Of a stretch of DNA of 64,000 nucleotides, positions 22,062-34,410 are shown one piece after another; position 1 is the stretch's first letter, and every line of letters begins with the position of its first letter. Source of the stretch: Bufo bufo (Eukaryota; Chordata; Amphibia; Anura; Bufonidae). Under the pieces are notes generated by a model. The model was given only the letters and a program-made list of their open reading frames with translations, did not search any database and was not told the origin of the DNA. Position numbers and translations under genes: made by a program. The stretch spans positions 787,006,254 through 787,070,253 of the forward strand of contig NC_053389.1 of the NCBI RefSeq assembly GCF_905171765.1. Direction: 5' to 3'.

Positions 22062-23872
22062 AACATCAGCAGGAGATATAGCTGTTAGAAATCGAGTCGG
22101 TAATGAACCCAGAAAAGCTACTTATAGCTGCATTCACTGCCATGTTGATTTCTAACACCACTACATCGAAAGATATGGAAGCGAATGCTGTGATTCTGGT
22201 ATAGTTTGAAAGCTTGGAATGTCAAACAATAAAAGGCCCATATCTCTAGCTGATACCCATCCAGAGACATGAGCAGGTAAAGCAGCCACCCCCTCCCCTT
22301 CAGTCTGGAGTAGGAGAGGGGCAGTTGGGGATCTGGCATCCTGCAGAACAAAATAAAAAAAATTGTAGAATATATATATATATATATGTCACATGCCAGC
22401 TGTCCTGATTTTACTGAAGCAGTCCTATGGATCAGGCTGTTCTGTAGGCGTTCCCAGGTGGTCCAAGTGCAGCAAGCCCGTGAGGAGACAATGCAGAAGA
22501 TGGAAGTGGCCCTGATAAGATGTTGTTGTGAAACATTGTCCTACCTCAGGCCATCTCTTGCTAGAGTACGGTGCAGTGAATAAATAATGTGAAGGAACCA
22601 GGCAGAGATTATAGAACAAAGAATGTCTTTCTTTACTGAGTGCAAAAAACAAATAGCAGCATATTAAGCAGCAGTTCATACAAAGTGCAAGTTTCTCTTT
22701 CCAGATAATGGGTTATGGTGGCTGGCAATGTGGCAGTAGATGACGCTAAGAAATTTGCTAACTGACCATTTCTCTCTCTGGATACCTTTCCCTACGGCTT
22801 TACTCTAGCACTTGTGGCTGTAGATGTCCACTGTATGATGCAGGCTTCTAACATTGCCTGTCCTGAACTGCGGTAATAATGTCTTAACATGTTTCCCACC
22901 ACCCTGTGGCGGAGTCTTGATTGCATGATCACTCTGCTGACACAAATATTTCTGGAGTTTATAAATCCTCTTTAGCCTAGGATCCTGCTGTCTCTTTGGG
23001 GCAGTGTTGTCCATCACTCTTCAACTCCCTCTAACTATCTCTGCCTCTTCATTTGGCAGGATCTCAGACCAATCCACTCCTACCAAGAACGGAGGAATGG
23101 GATGGTAAGTCCTATTCCTGTTGCCAAACACTGCCAGCCATACTCCATCTGCTGGTGTACAAGGTATATAGCATTTTACATTACATTACGCTACAAACAA
23201 TTTACAATAGTAATACCCCCAGGTCTGGGGTACTACACAAGGGGAGGGGCTTAACTTAAATTAAATTTTTATAATAGGGAGAGGTCTTTCTCTGTCCCCC
23301 AAACAACCCACCTACAATGCAATAATTTGGTACTTTGGTTTTCATGGCATTGGGGGAGCTTATGAAGGCCACTAGGCCTGCCATCTTAGTATTTCTAGAG
23401 GCAGCTGTAATAGGATAATGCCACTGGTATTGCGGTAAATAGTACAAGAGATCAACCTGTTGTATGTTCAAGTCGCATGGGGGTGATTAAAAAGAAACAA
23501 TTAATAAAATGAAAATAAATAAATAAAAAACCCACACAAAATAAAAATTCATGCCCCTTTGCCTCCATTTCCCATTTATCATATAGCCAGGTATATAGCC
23601 AGCGCTTAACTATTTTCAGAAACTTGCACCTAATGGACCTTTATGGCATATCTTATCAATATGTCATAAATGTTCAGGTAGGACAACCCCTTTAAATTGT
23701 GCCATTAAACTCTCACAGTGAACGCTGTAAAAAATAAATAAATAAATAAACAATGCCAGATTTGACATCATTCAGCTTTGTGGGTGGAAATATGAAATAA
23801 AAAAGTTATGGCTCATGCAAGCGGGAAGGATGAAAATCGAAAATGTCCCAGCCAAAATTGGCCTGATACATA
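22062..23872. other. No gene; possible LTR-like repeat at about 22600-23236
   Basis: A TA microsatellite is at 22369-22387. The segment ending TCTGGGGTACTACA at 23236 resembles the end of the segment at 55981 (TCTGGGGTATTACA). Both could be minus-strand LTRs beginning TGTAxTACCCCAGA, but I could not fix the other borders or a target duplication. The remainder, including AT-rich 23490-23760, shows nothing I can assign. Confidence 0.3.
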
Positions 23873-23874
23873 AG

Positions 23875-24158
23875 TTCATCAGTATCTAATCGGTGGGGTC
23901 CGACAACCGGGACCCCCACCAATCAGCTGTTTGAGAAGGCATCAGTGATCCTGTGAGCGCTATGCCTTCTCCGTGCTTACCAACCACAGCATGCTACATT
24001 GTATAGTGGCTGTGCTTGGTATCATGCTCAGCCCCATTCAGTTCTATGTGCCTAGGCCATGGGACCAATGAACGTGTCATCACTGACCTAGAAAAAGCTG
24101 AGAGAAGGCGGCAGTGCTGCTGTAAATGCACCCCACCGATCAGACACTGATGACCTAT
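23875..24158. mobile_element. MITE-like repeat with ~24-bp inverted ends
   Basis: Left CATCAGTATCTAATCGGTGG and right CACCGATCAGACACTGATGA are inverse. Internal sequence has no frame of interest. Target duplication is not clear. Confidence 0.6.
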
Positions 24159-24463
24159 CTGCAACTTCGCCCCGCTCATGCCAGGTCTAAAATTGTGGGC
24201 GGGGAAGGGGACGCACCAGCAGACCTGTCTTCATTCATCATTGTCTTATATTTAGAACTGGCGCTGTATGCGCCAAAAGGTATGGAGAGGCCGACACCTC
24301 TTCATAACTGCGGCGGATCCACCGCCAGTTTAGGGCTTTATTAAGACCGGCGTCTAAATTCTGGTCTTAATAAATGTGCCTCTATGTTTTTATGTTGAAC
24401 ATTTTTGTTAGGATTTTTAGTTTTTTACATTTTTTCCACTATCTATATAAAAATTATATATAA

Positions 24464-24815
24464 TCCTGCAGTTTTCACACTAGCCACTAGGCCTAAAATA
24501 TGTTAACACTTCCTGTCTTTTGAGAGGACCTACATGGACCATAGATACAATGGACAGGAGCTGACCTCATGGACTTCTATGGGTGAGTTGTTTTCTAGGC
24601 ATGCTCTGCGACCTGTGCAGAGGTGAGGAAGGAGTATAGAAGTTGTGATATCTCCTATTGTGAATGGTGGATTCTGTCTCATCTATATAGAGGTGATACT
24701 TCTCATTGTAATTCTGCCTATGGTCATAATAATGGCTACTGAAGAGTTACCTGCACAGAACAGGAAATCATGACCTATTATTAGGCCTAGTGGCCAGTGC
24801 AAAACTTTCAGGAAT
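24464..24815. mobile_element. MITE with CCTGCAGTTTTCACAC ends
   Basis: Left CCTGCAGTTTTCACACTAGC-CACTAGGCCTAA and right TTAGGCCTAGTGGCCAGTGC-AAAACTTTCAGG form imperfect inverted repeats of about 32 bp. A second, decayed member starts at about 19810. Confidence 0.65.
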
Positions 24816-24889
24816 ATATTAATTTTTATTACATACTAGCTGAAGGACCCGGCTTCGACCTTTAATGTTTGTGTGTGTCGTTAAAAGAT

Positions 24890-26000
24890 ATTGACAGTAT
24901 CCACTATAACAGTGACATCTACAGTGACCCGCCCCCTTAACAGTGACCTCCACAGCACCCCACAGTGCCTTGTCTCCATAAAATGGGACCTCCACAGCAG
25001 CCCACCCCCTTAACGTTGATCTTCACAGCAGCCCGCCCCTTTAACAGTGAGTTCCACAGCACCCCATACCCTTGACAGTGACCTCCACAGGGTCCCGCTC
25101 CCTTAACAGTGACCTCTACAGCACCCACCCCTAAACACTGACCATAGGTTATAGTCCCCTTAACTTTGACCTCCACCATTCTTGGCCCCCTTAATAGAGA
25201 TCTCCACAGCGACTGCCCCTTTAACAGTGACTGCCACAGTACCCCGCTCCATTAACAGTGACCTCCACTGTACACCGCTCCCTTAGCAGTGACCTCACAG
25301 TACCCCGCTGCCCCTCTAATAGTGGCCTCCTCAGTCCTCTCCTCCCTTAACAGTGACCTCCCCAGTGCCTGCCCCTTTAACAGTGACCTCCACAGCAGTC
25401 TTCCCCCTTAACAGTAGCATCCACAGCACCCTCCCCTTTAACAGTGACCTCCACAGCCCCCCACAGTGCCTCGTCTCCATAAAATGGGACCTCCACAGCA
25501 GCCCGCCCCTTTAACAGTGAGTTCCACAGTACCCCGTCTCCTTAACAGTAAGTTCCACAATATCCCGCCCCCTTAACAGTGACCTCCACAGAGCTCCGTT
25601 CCCTTAAAATGTGACCTCCAAAACACCCCGCACCCTTAACAGTGACCTCTACAGCACCCCGCCCCTTAACAATGACCTCCATAGCGGACCGTCCCCTTAA
25701 CAGTGACCTTAACCATTTCCTGCCCCCCTAACAGAGACCTCCACAGCGCCCGCCCCTTTGACAGTGACCTCCACAGCATCCTGCCCCCTTAACAGTGACC
25801 TCCACAGCGGCCTGCCCCTTTAACAGTGACCTCCACAACACCCACCCCTTTATTAGTGACCTCCACAGAACCCTGTCTCCTTAACAGTGATTTCCACAAC
25901 ACCCCGCCCCCATAACAGTGGACTCTACAGCAATCTGCCCCTTAACACTGACCTCCATAGTGGACCATCCCCTTAATCATGACCTCCACAGCAGCCTGCC
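24890..26000. repeat. ~32-bp minisatellite CCTTAACAGTGACCTCCACAGC...
   Basis: About 33 copies of CCCTTAACAGTGACCTCCAC followed by AGCACCCCGCC, moderately diverged. Just before it, at 24838-24890, is CCCGGCTTCGACC...TTAATGTTTGTGTGTG. The same pair, flank plus minisatellite, occurs inverted at 58165-58640, so the array travels inside an interspersed element. Traces of the array resume at 26341-26410 after an insertion. Confidence 0.88.
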
Positions 26001-26004
26001 CATA

Positions 26005-26335
26005 ATGTGGCCAGAGGTCCGGTTTTAGGGCGGACAGTCCGGCTTTCAGACTCTCTGTCCTTCACCCGGCGCAGGGCCTGGATGGACACGGGGATGTCCT
26101 TTTGAACAGCTCACTCTCAGACAGCAGCACTGTGCTGTCTGAGTGTGAGCTGTAGGGAGAAAGTCACTCCCACCCCTGCAGCGGACAGAAGTTGATTTTT
26201 ACCTTCATTTTTTCAATTCCCGTCAGCTGAGGAGTAGGAGGAGGCGTGGCCTAACCGAGTCGGGGCTTAGCGGGACCGGGGGCAGGGTTTTTAAGTCTGT
26301 CTTTTGAGGGTGGCCTGAATAGCCACCCTACCTGC
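26005..26335. mobile_element. Interspersed insert splitting the 32-bp array
   Basis: The minisatellite stops at about 26003 and picks up again at 26341. The inserted sequence starts near GTGGCCAGAGGTCCGG and ends near GGTGGCCTGAATAGCCACCC. It includes a strong hairpin at about 26109-26152 (CTCACTCTCAGACAGCAGCA / TGTGCTGTCTGAGTGTGAG). Class unknown. Confidence 0.45.
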
Positions 26336-26410
26336 CCCTGAACTGTGACCTCCACAGAACTCCCCTGCCTTAACAGTGTCATCCACAGCGCCCTGCCCCT
26401 TTAAAGCTGT

Positions 26411-27400
26411 CCTACAGCAGTAAAGAAAAATGGCTGGGTTGTTATGGAAAGGGCCTGTGAGCTTCTATTGGCTGATAAGGGTCATGTGACCAGGCTTTTA
26501 TTGGCTAATGCATTTTTTGAGACCCAGCCAAATTTCGTGATTGTAAATGCGACGGTGCGGATTCCTTTAGCGGACATAGATAGTGACATGGAAAATAAAA
26601 TAAAAAACTCACCAAAAATTCTAAAAATAATATATTTAACATTTTCCTGTGTCATTATGCTTGCTGATCTTTTGTAGGTTTTCTGCAAGTATTTCCGTCA
26701 TCTTCGGAAACGACTAGAGGTGGTGTATATGATGTGGATTTTTCACAGTGAAATTTGCACTCTGAATATTAGCATTGAATACATCAGCAGTATTAGCAGT
26801 ATTAATCAGATCTTAAAAGATTTAATTCGTGTGCACCAAAACATTTCCAGAGCAGCATCTGGATATCATTTGACATGTGGTGCAGATTTTAAATCCACAA
26901 CATGTCAATTTATTCTGTGGATTTCAACCTTTGCAATGCAAAGGGGTACAAATCTGTGGCCAAACCAAAGAAAAATGTATGTCAAGCTCTAAGTGTAACA
27001 TCTCTTCCCTACCGTATATCTGCCATGGTAGGAGCTACACACACCAGCAAAATACTGTCGCAACTAGCAACTGTTAAAATTGCAACATCACTTCCTCCAC
27101 TTATGTCTAAGTGTCATAGGGGTTCTGACAGTCCTGAAGCTCTGATATTCTGTTCATGATATCCAGAACCACTGTGTCCTAGGGGGCAATGGAAATAGTA
27201 CTACAAGCATCAGTCTGATAGTGGAGCAGAATCATTTCTCTGCTGCCTTTAGGAGTATTAGTCGCTGGGCAGGCGCATTGCCTGACTGGAGAACTGCACA
27301 GCTGTCACATAGCAGCGCTGGACACTGCTGGAGAATGGAGAGGTGAGTAACAGCTGGATGCCAAGTATTTATCTCTTAGACCACCAGAAACTTCACTATG
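26411..27400. other. No gene recognised
   Basis: Contains several short open frames (for example 26444-26677) with no recognisable domain and no codon pattern that convinces me. The stretch borders the 69-bp satellite and has no tandem structure. Confidence 0.35.
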
Positions 27401-27404
27401 CGCC

Positions 27405-30400
27405 ACCCTGGGCTACCAGGGATGTCTGTAGTCATTCTTTCTCTCTCCTGTGGTCATTTTTACTCTACCCTAGACTACCAGAGATGTCTGTAGTAATTTG
27501 TTATCTCCCCTAGACTACCAGGGATGTCTCTTTTAACCCTAGACTACCAGGGATGTGTTTAGTAATTCCATATCTCCCCCACTCTACCAGGGATTTCTCC
27601 CTTAACTCTAGACTACCAGGGATATCTGTAGTAAATCCTTATCTCCCTACACTCCCAGGGATGTCTCTTTTAACCCTAGACTACCAGAGATGTCTATAGT
27701 AATTCTTTCTCTCCTGTGGTAATTTTTGTCTCTACCCTAGACTAGCAGAGATGTCTCCTTTAACCCTAGACTACCAGGGACATCTGTAGTAATTCCTTAT
27801 CTCCCTTATACTACCAGGGATGTCTCCTTTAACCCTAGACTACAAGGGATATCTGTAGTAATTCCTTATCTCCCCTATACTACCAGGGATGTCTCCTTTA
27901 ACCCTAGACTACCAGGGACATCTGTAGTAATTCCTTATCTCCCCTATACTACCAGGGATGTCTCCTTTAACCCTAGACTACAAGGGATATCTGTAGTAAT
28001 TCCTTATCTCCCCTATACTACCAGGGATGTCTCCTTTAACCCTAGACTACAAGGGATATCTGTAGTAATTCCTTATCTCCCCTATACTACCAGGGATGTC
28101 TCCTTTAACCCTAGACTACAAGGGACATCTGTAGTAATTCCTTATCTCCCCTATACTACCAGGGATGTCTCCTTTAACCCTACATTACCAGGGACATCTG
28201 TAGTAATTCCTTATCTCCCCTATACTACCAGGGATGTCTCCTTTAACCCTAGACTACAAGGGATATCTGTAGTAATTCCTTATCTCCCCTATACTACCAG
28301 GGATGTCTCCTTTAACCTTAGACTGCAAGGTACCTCTGTAGTAATTCCTTATCTCCCCTATACTACCAGGGATGTCTCCTTTAACCCTAGACTACAAGGT
28401 ACCTCTGTAGTAATTCCTTATCTCCCCTATACTACCAGGGATGTCTCCTTTAACCCTAGACTACAAGGTACCTCTGTAGTAATTCCTTATCTCCCCTATA
28501 CTACCAGGGATGTCTCCTTTAACCCTAGACTACAAGGGATATCTGTAGTAATTCCTTATCTCCCCTATACTACCAGGGATGTCTCCTTTAACCTTAGACT
28601 GCAAGGTACCTCTGTAGTAATTCCTTATCTCCCCTATACTACCAGGGATGTCTCCTTTAACCCTAGACTACAAGGGATATCTGTAGTAATTCCTTATCTC
28701 CCCTATACTACCAGGGATGTCTCCTTTAACCCTAGACTACCAGGGACATCTGTAGTAATTCCTTATCTCCCCTATACTACCAGGGATGTCTCCTTTAACC
28801 CTAGACTACAAGGGATATCTGTAGTAATTCCTTATCTCCCCTATACTACCAGGGATGTCTCCTTTAACCCTAGACTACAAGGGATATCTGTAGTAATTCC
28901 TTATCTCCCCTATACTACCAGGGATGTCTCCTTTAACCCTAGACTACAAGGGATATCTGTAGTAATTCCTTATCTCCCCTATACTACCAGAGATGTCTCC
29001 TTTAACCCTAGACTACCAGGGACATCTGTAGTAATTCCTTATCTCCCTTATACTACCAGGGATGTCTCCTTTAACCCTAGACTACAAGGGATATCTGTAG
29101 TAATTCCTTATCTCCCCTATACTACCAGGGATGTCTCCTTTAACCCTAGACTACAAGGGACATCTGTAGTAATTCCTTATCTCCCCTATACTACCAGGGA
29201 TGTCTCCTTTAACCCTACACTACCAGGGACATCTGTAGTAATTCCTTATCTCCCCTATACTACCAGGGATGTCTCCTTTAACCCTAGACTACAAGGTACC
29301 TCTGTAGTAATTCCTTATCTCCCCTATACTACCAGGGATGTCTCCTTTAACCCTAGACTACAAGGGATATCTGTAGTAATTCCTTATCTCCCCTATACTA
29401 CCAGGGATGTCTCCTTTAACCTTAGACTGCAAGGTACCTCTGTAGTAATTCCTTATCTCCCCTATACTACCAGGGATGTCTCCTTAAACCCTAGACTACA
29501 AGGTACCTCTGTAGTAATTCCTTATCTCCCCTATACTACCAGGGATGTCTCTTTTAACCCTAGACTACAAGGGATATCTGTAGTAATTCCTTATCTCCCC
29601 TATACTACCAGGGATGTCTCCTTTAACCTTAGACTGCAAGGTACCTCTGTAGTAATTCCTTATCTCCCCTATACTACCAGGGATGTCTCCTTTAACCCTA
29701 GACTACAAGGTACCTCTGTAGTAATTCCTTATCTCCCCTATACTACCAGGGATGTCTCCTTTAACCCTAGACTACAAGGTACCTCTGTAGTAATTCCTTA
29801 TCTCCCCTATACTACCAGGGATGTCTCCTTTAACCCTAGACTACAAGGGATATCTGTAGTAATTCCTTATCTCTACTATACTACCAGGGATGTCTCCTTT
29901 AACCTTAGACTGCAAGGTACCTCTGTAGTAATTCCTTATCTCCCCTATACTACCAGGGATGTCTCCTTTAACCCTAGACTACAAGGGATATCTGTAGTAA
30001 TTCCTTATCTCCCCTATACTACCAGGGATGTCTCCTTTAACCCTAGACTACCAGGGACATCTGTAGTAATTCCTTATCTCCCCTATACTACCAGGGATGT
30101 CTCCTTTAACCCTATACTACAAGGGATATCTGTAGTAATTCCTTATCTCCCCTATACTACCAGGGATGTCTCCTTTAACCCTAGACTACAAGGGATATCT
30201 GTAGTAATTCCTTATCTCCCCTATACTACCAGGGATGTCTCCTTTAACCCTAGACTACAAGGGATATCTGTAGTAATTCCTTATCTCCCCTATACTACCA
30301 GAGATGTCTCCTTTAACCCTAGACTACCAGGGACATCTGTAGTAATTCCTTATCTCCCTTATACTACCAGGGATGTCTCCTTTAACCCTAGACTACAAGG

Positions 30401-33400
30401 GATATCTGTAGTAATTCCTTATCTCCCCTATACTACCAGGGATGTCTCCTTTAACCCTAGACTACAAGGGACATCTGTAGTAATTCCTTATCTCCCCTAT
30501 ACTACCAGGGATGTCTCCTTTAACCCTACACTACCAGGGACATCTGTAGTAATTCCTTATCTCCCCTATACTACCAGGGATGTCTCCTTTAACCCTAGAC
30601 TACAAGGTACCTCTGTAGTAATTCCTTATCTCCCCTATACTACCAGGGATGTCTCCTTTAACCCTAGACTACAAGGGATATCTGTAGTAATTCCTTATCT
30701 CCCCTATACTACCAGGGATGTCTCCTTTAACCTTAGACTGCAAGGTACCTCTGTAGTAATTCCTTATCTCCCCTATACTACCAGGGATGTCTCCTTTAAC
30801 CCTAGACTACAAGGGATATCTGTAGTAATTCCTTATCTCCCCTATACTACCAGGGATGTCTCCTTTAACCTTAGACTGCAAGGTACCTCTGTAGTAATTC
30901 CTTATCTCCCCTATACTACCAGGGATGTCTCCTTTAACCCTAGACTACAAGGTACCTCTGTAGTAATTCCTTATCTCCCCTATACTACCAGGGATGTCTC
31001 CTTTAACCCTAGACTACAAGGTACCTCTGTAGTAATTCCTTATCTCCCCTATACTACCAGGGATGTCTCCTTTAACCCTAGACTACAATAGATATCTGTA
31101 GTAATTCCTTATCTCCCCTATACTACCAGGGATGTCTCCTTTAACCTTAGACTGCAAGGTACCTCTGTAGTAATTCCTTATCTCCCCTATACTACCAGGG
31201 ATGTCTCCTTTAACCCTAGACTACAAGGTACCTCTGTAGTAATTCCTTATCTCCCCTATACTACCAGGGATGTCTCCTTTAACCCTAGACTACAAGGTAC
31301 CTCTGTAGTAATTCCTTATCTCCCCTATACTATCAGGGATGTCTCCTTTAACCCTAGACTACAAGGGATATCTGTAGTAATTCCTTATCTCCCCTATACT
31401 ACCAGGGATGTCTCCTTTAACCTTAGACTGCAAGGTACCTCTGTAGTAATTCCTTATCTCCCCTATACTACCAGAGATGTCTCCTTTAACCCTAGACTAC
31501 AAGGTACCTCTGTAGTAATTCCTTATCTCCCCTATACTACCAGGGATGTCTCCTTTAACCCTAGACTACAAGGGATATCTGTAGTAATTCCTTATCTCCC
31601 CTATACTACCAGGGATGTCTCCTTTAACCTTAGACTGCAAGGTACCTCTGTAGTAATTCCTTATCTCCCCTATACTACCAGGGATGTCTCCTTAAACCCT
31701 AGACTACAAGGTACCTCTGTAGTAATTCCTTATCTCCCCTATACTACCAGGGATGTCTCTTTTAACCCTAGACTACAAGGGATATCTGTAGTAATTCCTT
31801 ATCTCCCCTATACTACCAGGGATGTCTCCTTTAACCTTAGACTGCAAGGTACCTCTGTAGTAATTCCTTATCTCCCCTATACTACCAGGGATGTCTCCTT
31901 TAACCCTAGACTACAAGGTACCTCTGTAGTAATTCCTTATCTCCCCTATACTACCAGGGATGTCTCCTTTAACCCTAGACTACAAGGTACCTCTGTAGTA
32001 ATTCCTTATCTCCCCTATACTACCAGGGATGTCTCCTTTAACCCTAGACTACAAGGGATATCTGTAGTAATTCCTTATCTCCCCTATACTACCAGGGATG
32101 TCTCCTTTAACCTTAGACTGCAAGGTACCTCTGTAGTAATTCCTTATCTCCCCTATACTACCAGGGATGTCTCCTTTAACCCTAGACTACAAGGGATATC
32201 TGTAGTAATTCCTTATCTCCCCTATACTACCAGGGATGTCTCCTTTAACCCTAGACTACCAGGGACATCTGTAGTAATTCCTTATCTCCCCTATACTACC
32301 AGGGATGTCTACTTTAACCCTAGACTACAAGGGATATCTGTAGTAATTCCTTATCTCCCCTATACTACCAGGGATGTCTCCTTTAACCCTAGACTACAAG
32401 GGATATCTGTAGTAATTCCTTATCTCCCCTATACTACCAGGGATGTCTCCTTTAACCCTAGACTACAAGGGATATCTGTAGTAATTCCTTATCTCCCCTA
32501 TACTACCAGAGATGTCTCCTTTAACCCTAGACTACCAGGGACATCTGTAGTAATTCCTTATCTCCCTTATACTACCAGGGATGTCTCCTTTAACCCTAGA
32601 CTACAAGGGATATCTGTAGTAATTCCTTATCTCCCCTATACTACCAGGGATGTCTCCTTTAACCCTAGACTACAAGGGACATCTGTAGTAATTCCTTATC
32701 TCCCCTATACTACCAGGGATGTCTCCTTTAACCCTACACTACCAGGGACATCTGTAGTAATTCCTTATCTCCCCTATACTACCAGGGATGTCTCCTTTAA
32801 CCCTAGACTACAAGGTACCTCTGTAGTAATTCCTTATCTCCCCTATACTACCAGGGATGTCTCCTTTAACCCTAGACTACAAGGGATATCTGTAGTAATT
32901 CCTTATCTCCCCTATACTACCAGGGATGTCTCCTTTAACCTTAGACTGCAAGGTACCTCTGTAGTAATTCCTTATCTCCCCTATACTACCAGGGATGTCT
33001 CCTTTAACCCTAGACTACAAGGGATATCTGTAGTAATTCCTTATCTCCCCTATACTACCAGGGATGTCTCCTTTAACCTTAGACTGCAAGGTACCTCTGT
33101 AGTAATTCCTTATCTCCCCTATACTACCAGGGATGTCTCCTTTAACCCTAGACTACAAGGTACCTCTGTAGTAATTCCTTATCTCCCCTATACTACCAGG
33201 GATGTCTCCTTTAACCCTAGACTACAAGGTACCTCTGTAGTAATTCCTTATCTCCCCTATACTACCAGGGATGTCTCCTTTAACCCTAGACTACAATAGA
33301 TATCTGTAGTAATTCCTTATCTCCCCTATACTACCAGGGATGTCTCCTTTAACCTTAGACTGCAAGGTACCTCTGTAGTAATTCCTTATCTCCCCTATAC

Positions 33401-34055
33401 TACCAGGGATGTCTCCTTTAACCCTAGACTACAAGGTACCTCTGTAGTAATTCCTTATCTCCCCTATACTACCAGGGATGTCTCCTTTAACCCTAGACTA
33501 CAAGGTACCTCTGTAGTAATTCCTTATCTCCCCTATACTATCAGGGATGTCTCCTTTAACCCTAGACTACAAGGGATATCTGTAGTAATTCCTTATCTCC
33601 CCTATACTACCAGGGATGTCTCCTTTAACCTTAGACTGCAAGGTACCTCTGTAGTAATTCCTTATCTCCCCTATACTACCAGAGATGTCTCCTTTAACCC
33701 TAGACTACAAGGTACCTCTGTAGTAATTCCTTATCTCCCCTATACTACCAGGGATGTCTCCTTTAACCCTAGACTACAAGGGATATCTGTAGTAATTCCT
33801 TATCTCCCCTATACTACCAGGGATGTCTCCTTTAACCTTAAACTGCAAGGTACCTCTGTAGTAATTCCTTATCTCCCCTATACTACCAGGGATGTCTCCT
33901 TTAACCCTAGACTACAAGGTACCTCTGTAGTAATTCCTTGTCTGTACCTATGCCCTATCTCCACTACACTACCAGGGATGTCTCTTTTAACCCTACACTG
34001 GCATGGATTTCTGCAGTAATTCTTTTTCTCTCCTAGACTACCAGGGATGTCTCTT
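27405..34055. repeat. 69-bp satellite array with 32-monomer higher-order repeat
   Basis: About 96 monomers of 69 bp (CTACCAGGGATGTCTCCTTT, AACCCTAGACTACAAGGGAT, ATCTGTAGTAATTCCTTATC, TCCCCTATA). Each monomer is itself two related halves, both beginning CTAC(C/A)AGGGAT(G/A)TCT. Variant classes include one with GATATC, two with GGTACC, and one with CCAGGGACATC. The variant order at 29488-31695 is repeated exactly at 31696-33903 (32 monomers, 2208 bp). Rare marks confirm the shift: CCTTAAACC at 29482/31690, GTCTCTTTTAACC at 29547/31755, CTACAATAGA at 31083/33291 and TATCAGGG at 31331/33539. An earlier 19-monomer block (28315-29625) matches 29626-30936 over its first 17 monomers. Edges (27405-27760 and 33940-34055) are degenerate. 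Confidence 0.95.
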
Positions 34056-34402
34056 TTCATTCCCTAACTGCTCATCAAGAATGCTACTGTTAAATGTTTC
34101 ACTATCCATGTCTAGCAGACATTTTAACATTCACCCTTTCACTATACATGGACAATGGTTGGTATGGACATCATAGAGCACAGTGTTGTTGCAAGGCATG
34201 TTTCTAGCTCTTAAAGGGATCAACCATTTTATGCATACATTTTCAAAAAGTCAATGAACAGTAATGTTTGACTCGTACAACTATACAAGAGTTTATATTT
34301 ATAGTTTTGGCAGTGAGAGCCCCTGGCTTCCCCTCTTTTTGAGATTTAAACAGAGATGGTTTACATCCTCCACGTCCATAGGACACAAGATGGCAAGGTG
34401 AT
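34056..34402. other. Unassigned flank between satellite and L1
   Basis: Short AT-rich interval. No gene or repeat boundary is visible except the L1 target site at its right edge. Confidence 0.35.
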
Positions 34403-34410
34403 GTGACTTC

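Noticed and set aside
27405..34055. CRISPR-like array
   Set aside because: Repeats are contiguous 69-bp monomers without unique spacers, and the genome is eukaryotic.
27405..34055. Interstitial telomeric repeat because of TAACCCTAG
   Set aside because: The motif occurs once per 69-bp monomer and is never in tandem TTAGGG form.
27405..34055. Calling the satellite a centromere
   Set aside because: Higher-order structure is suggestive, but the array is only 6.6 kb here and there is no chromosomal or CENP-A evidence.
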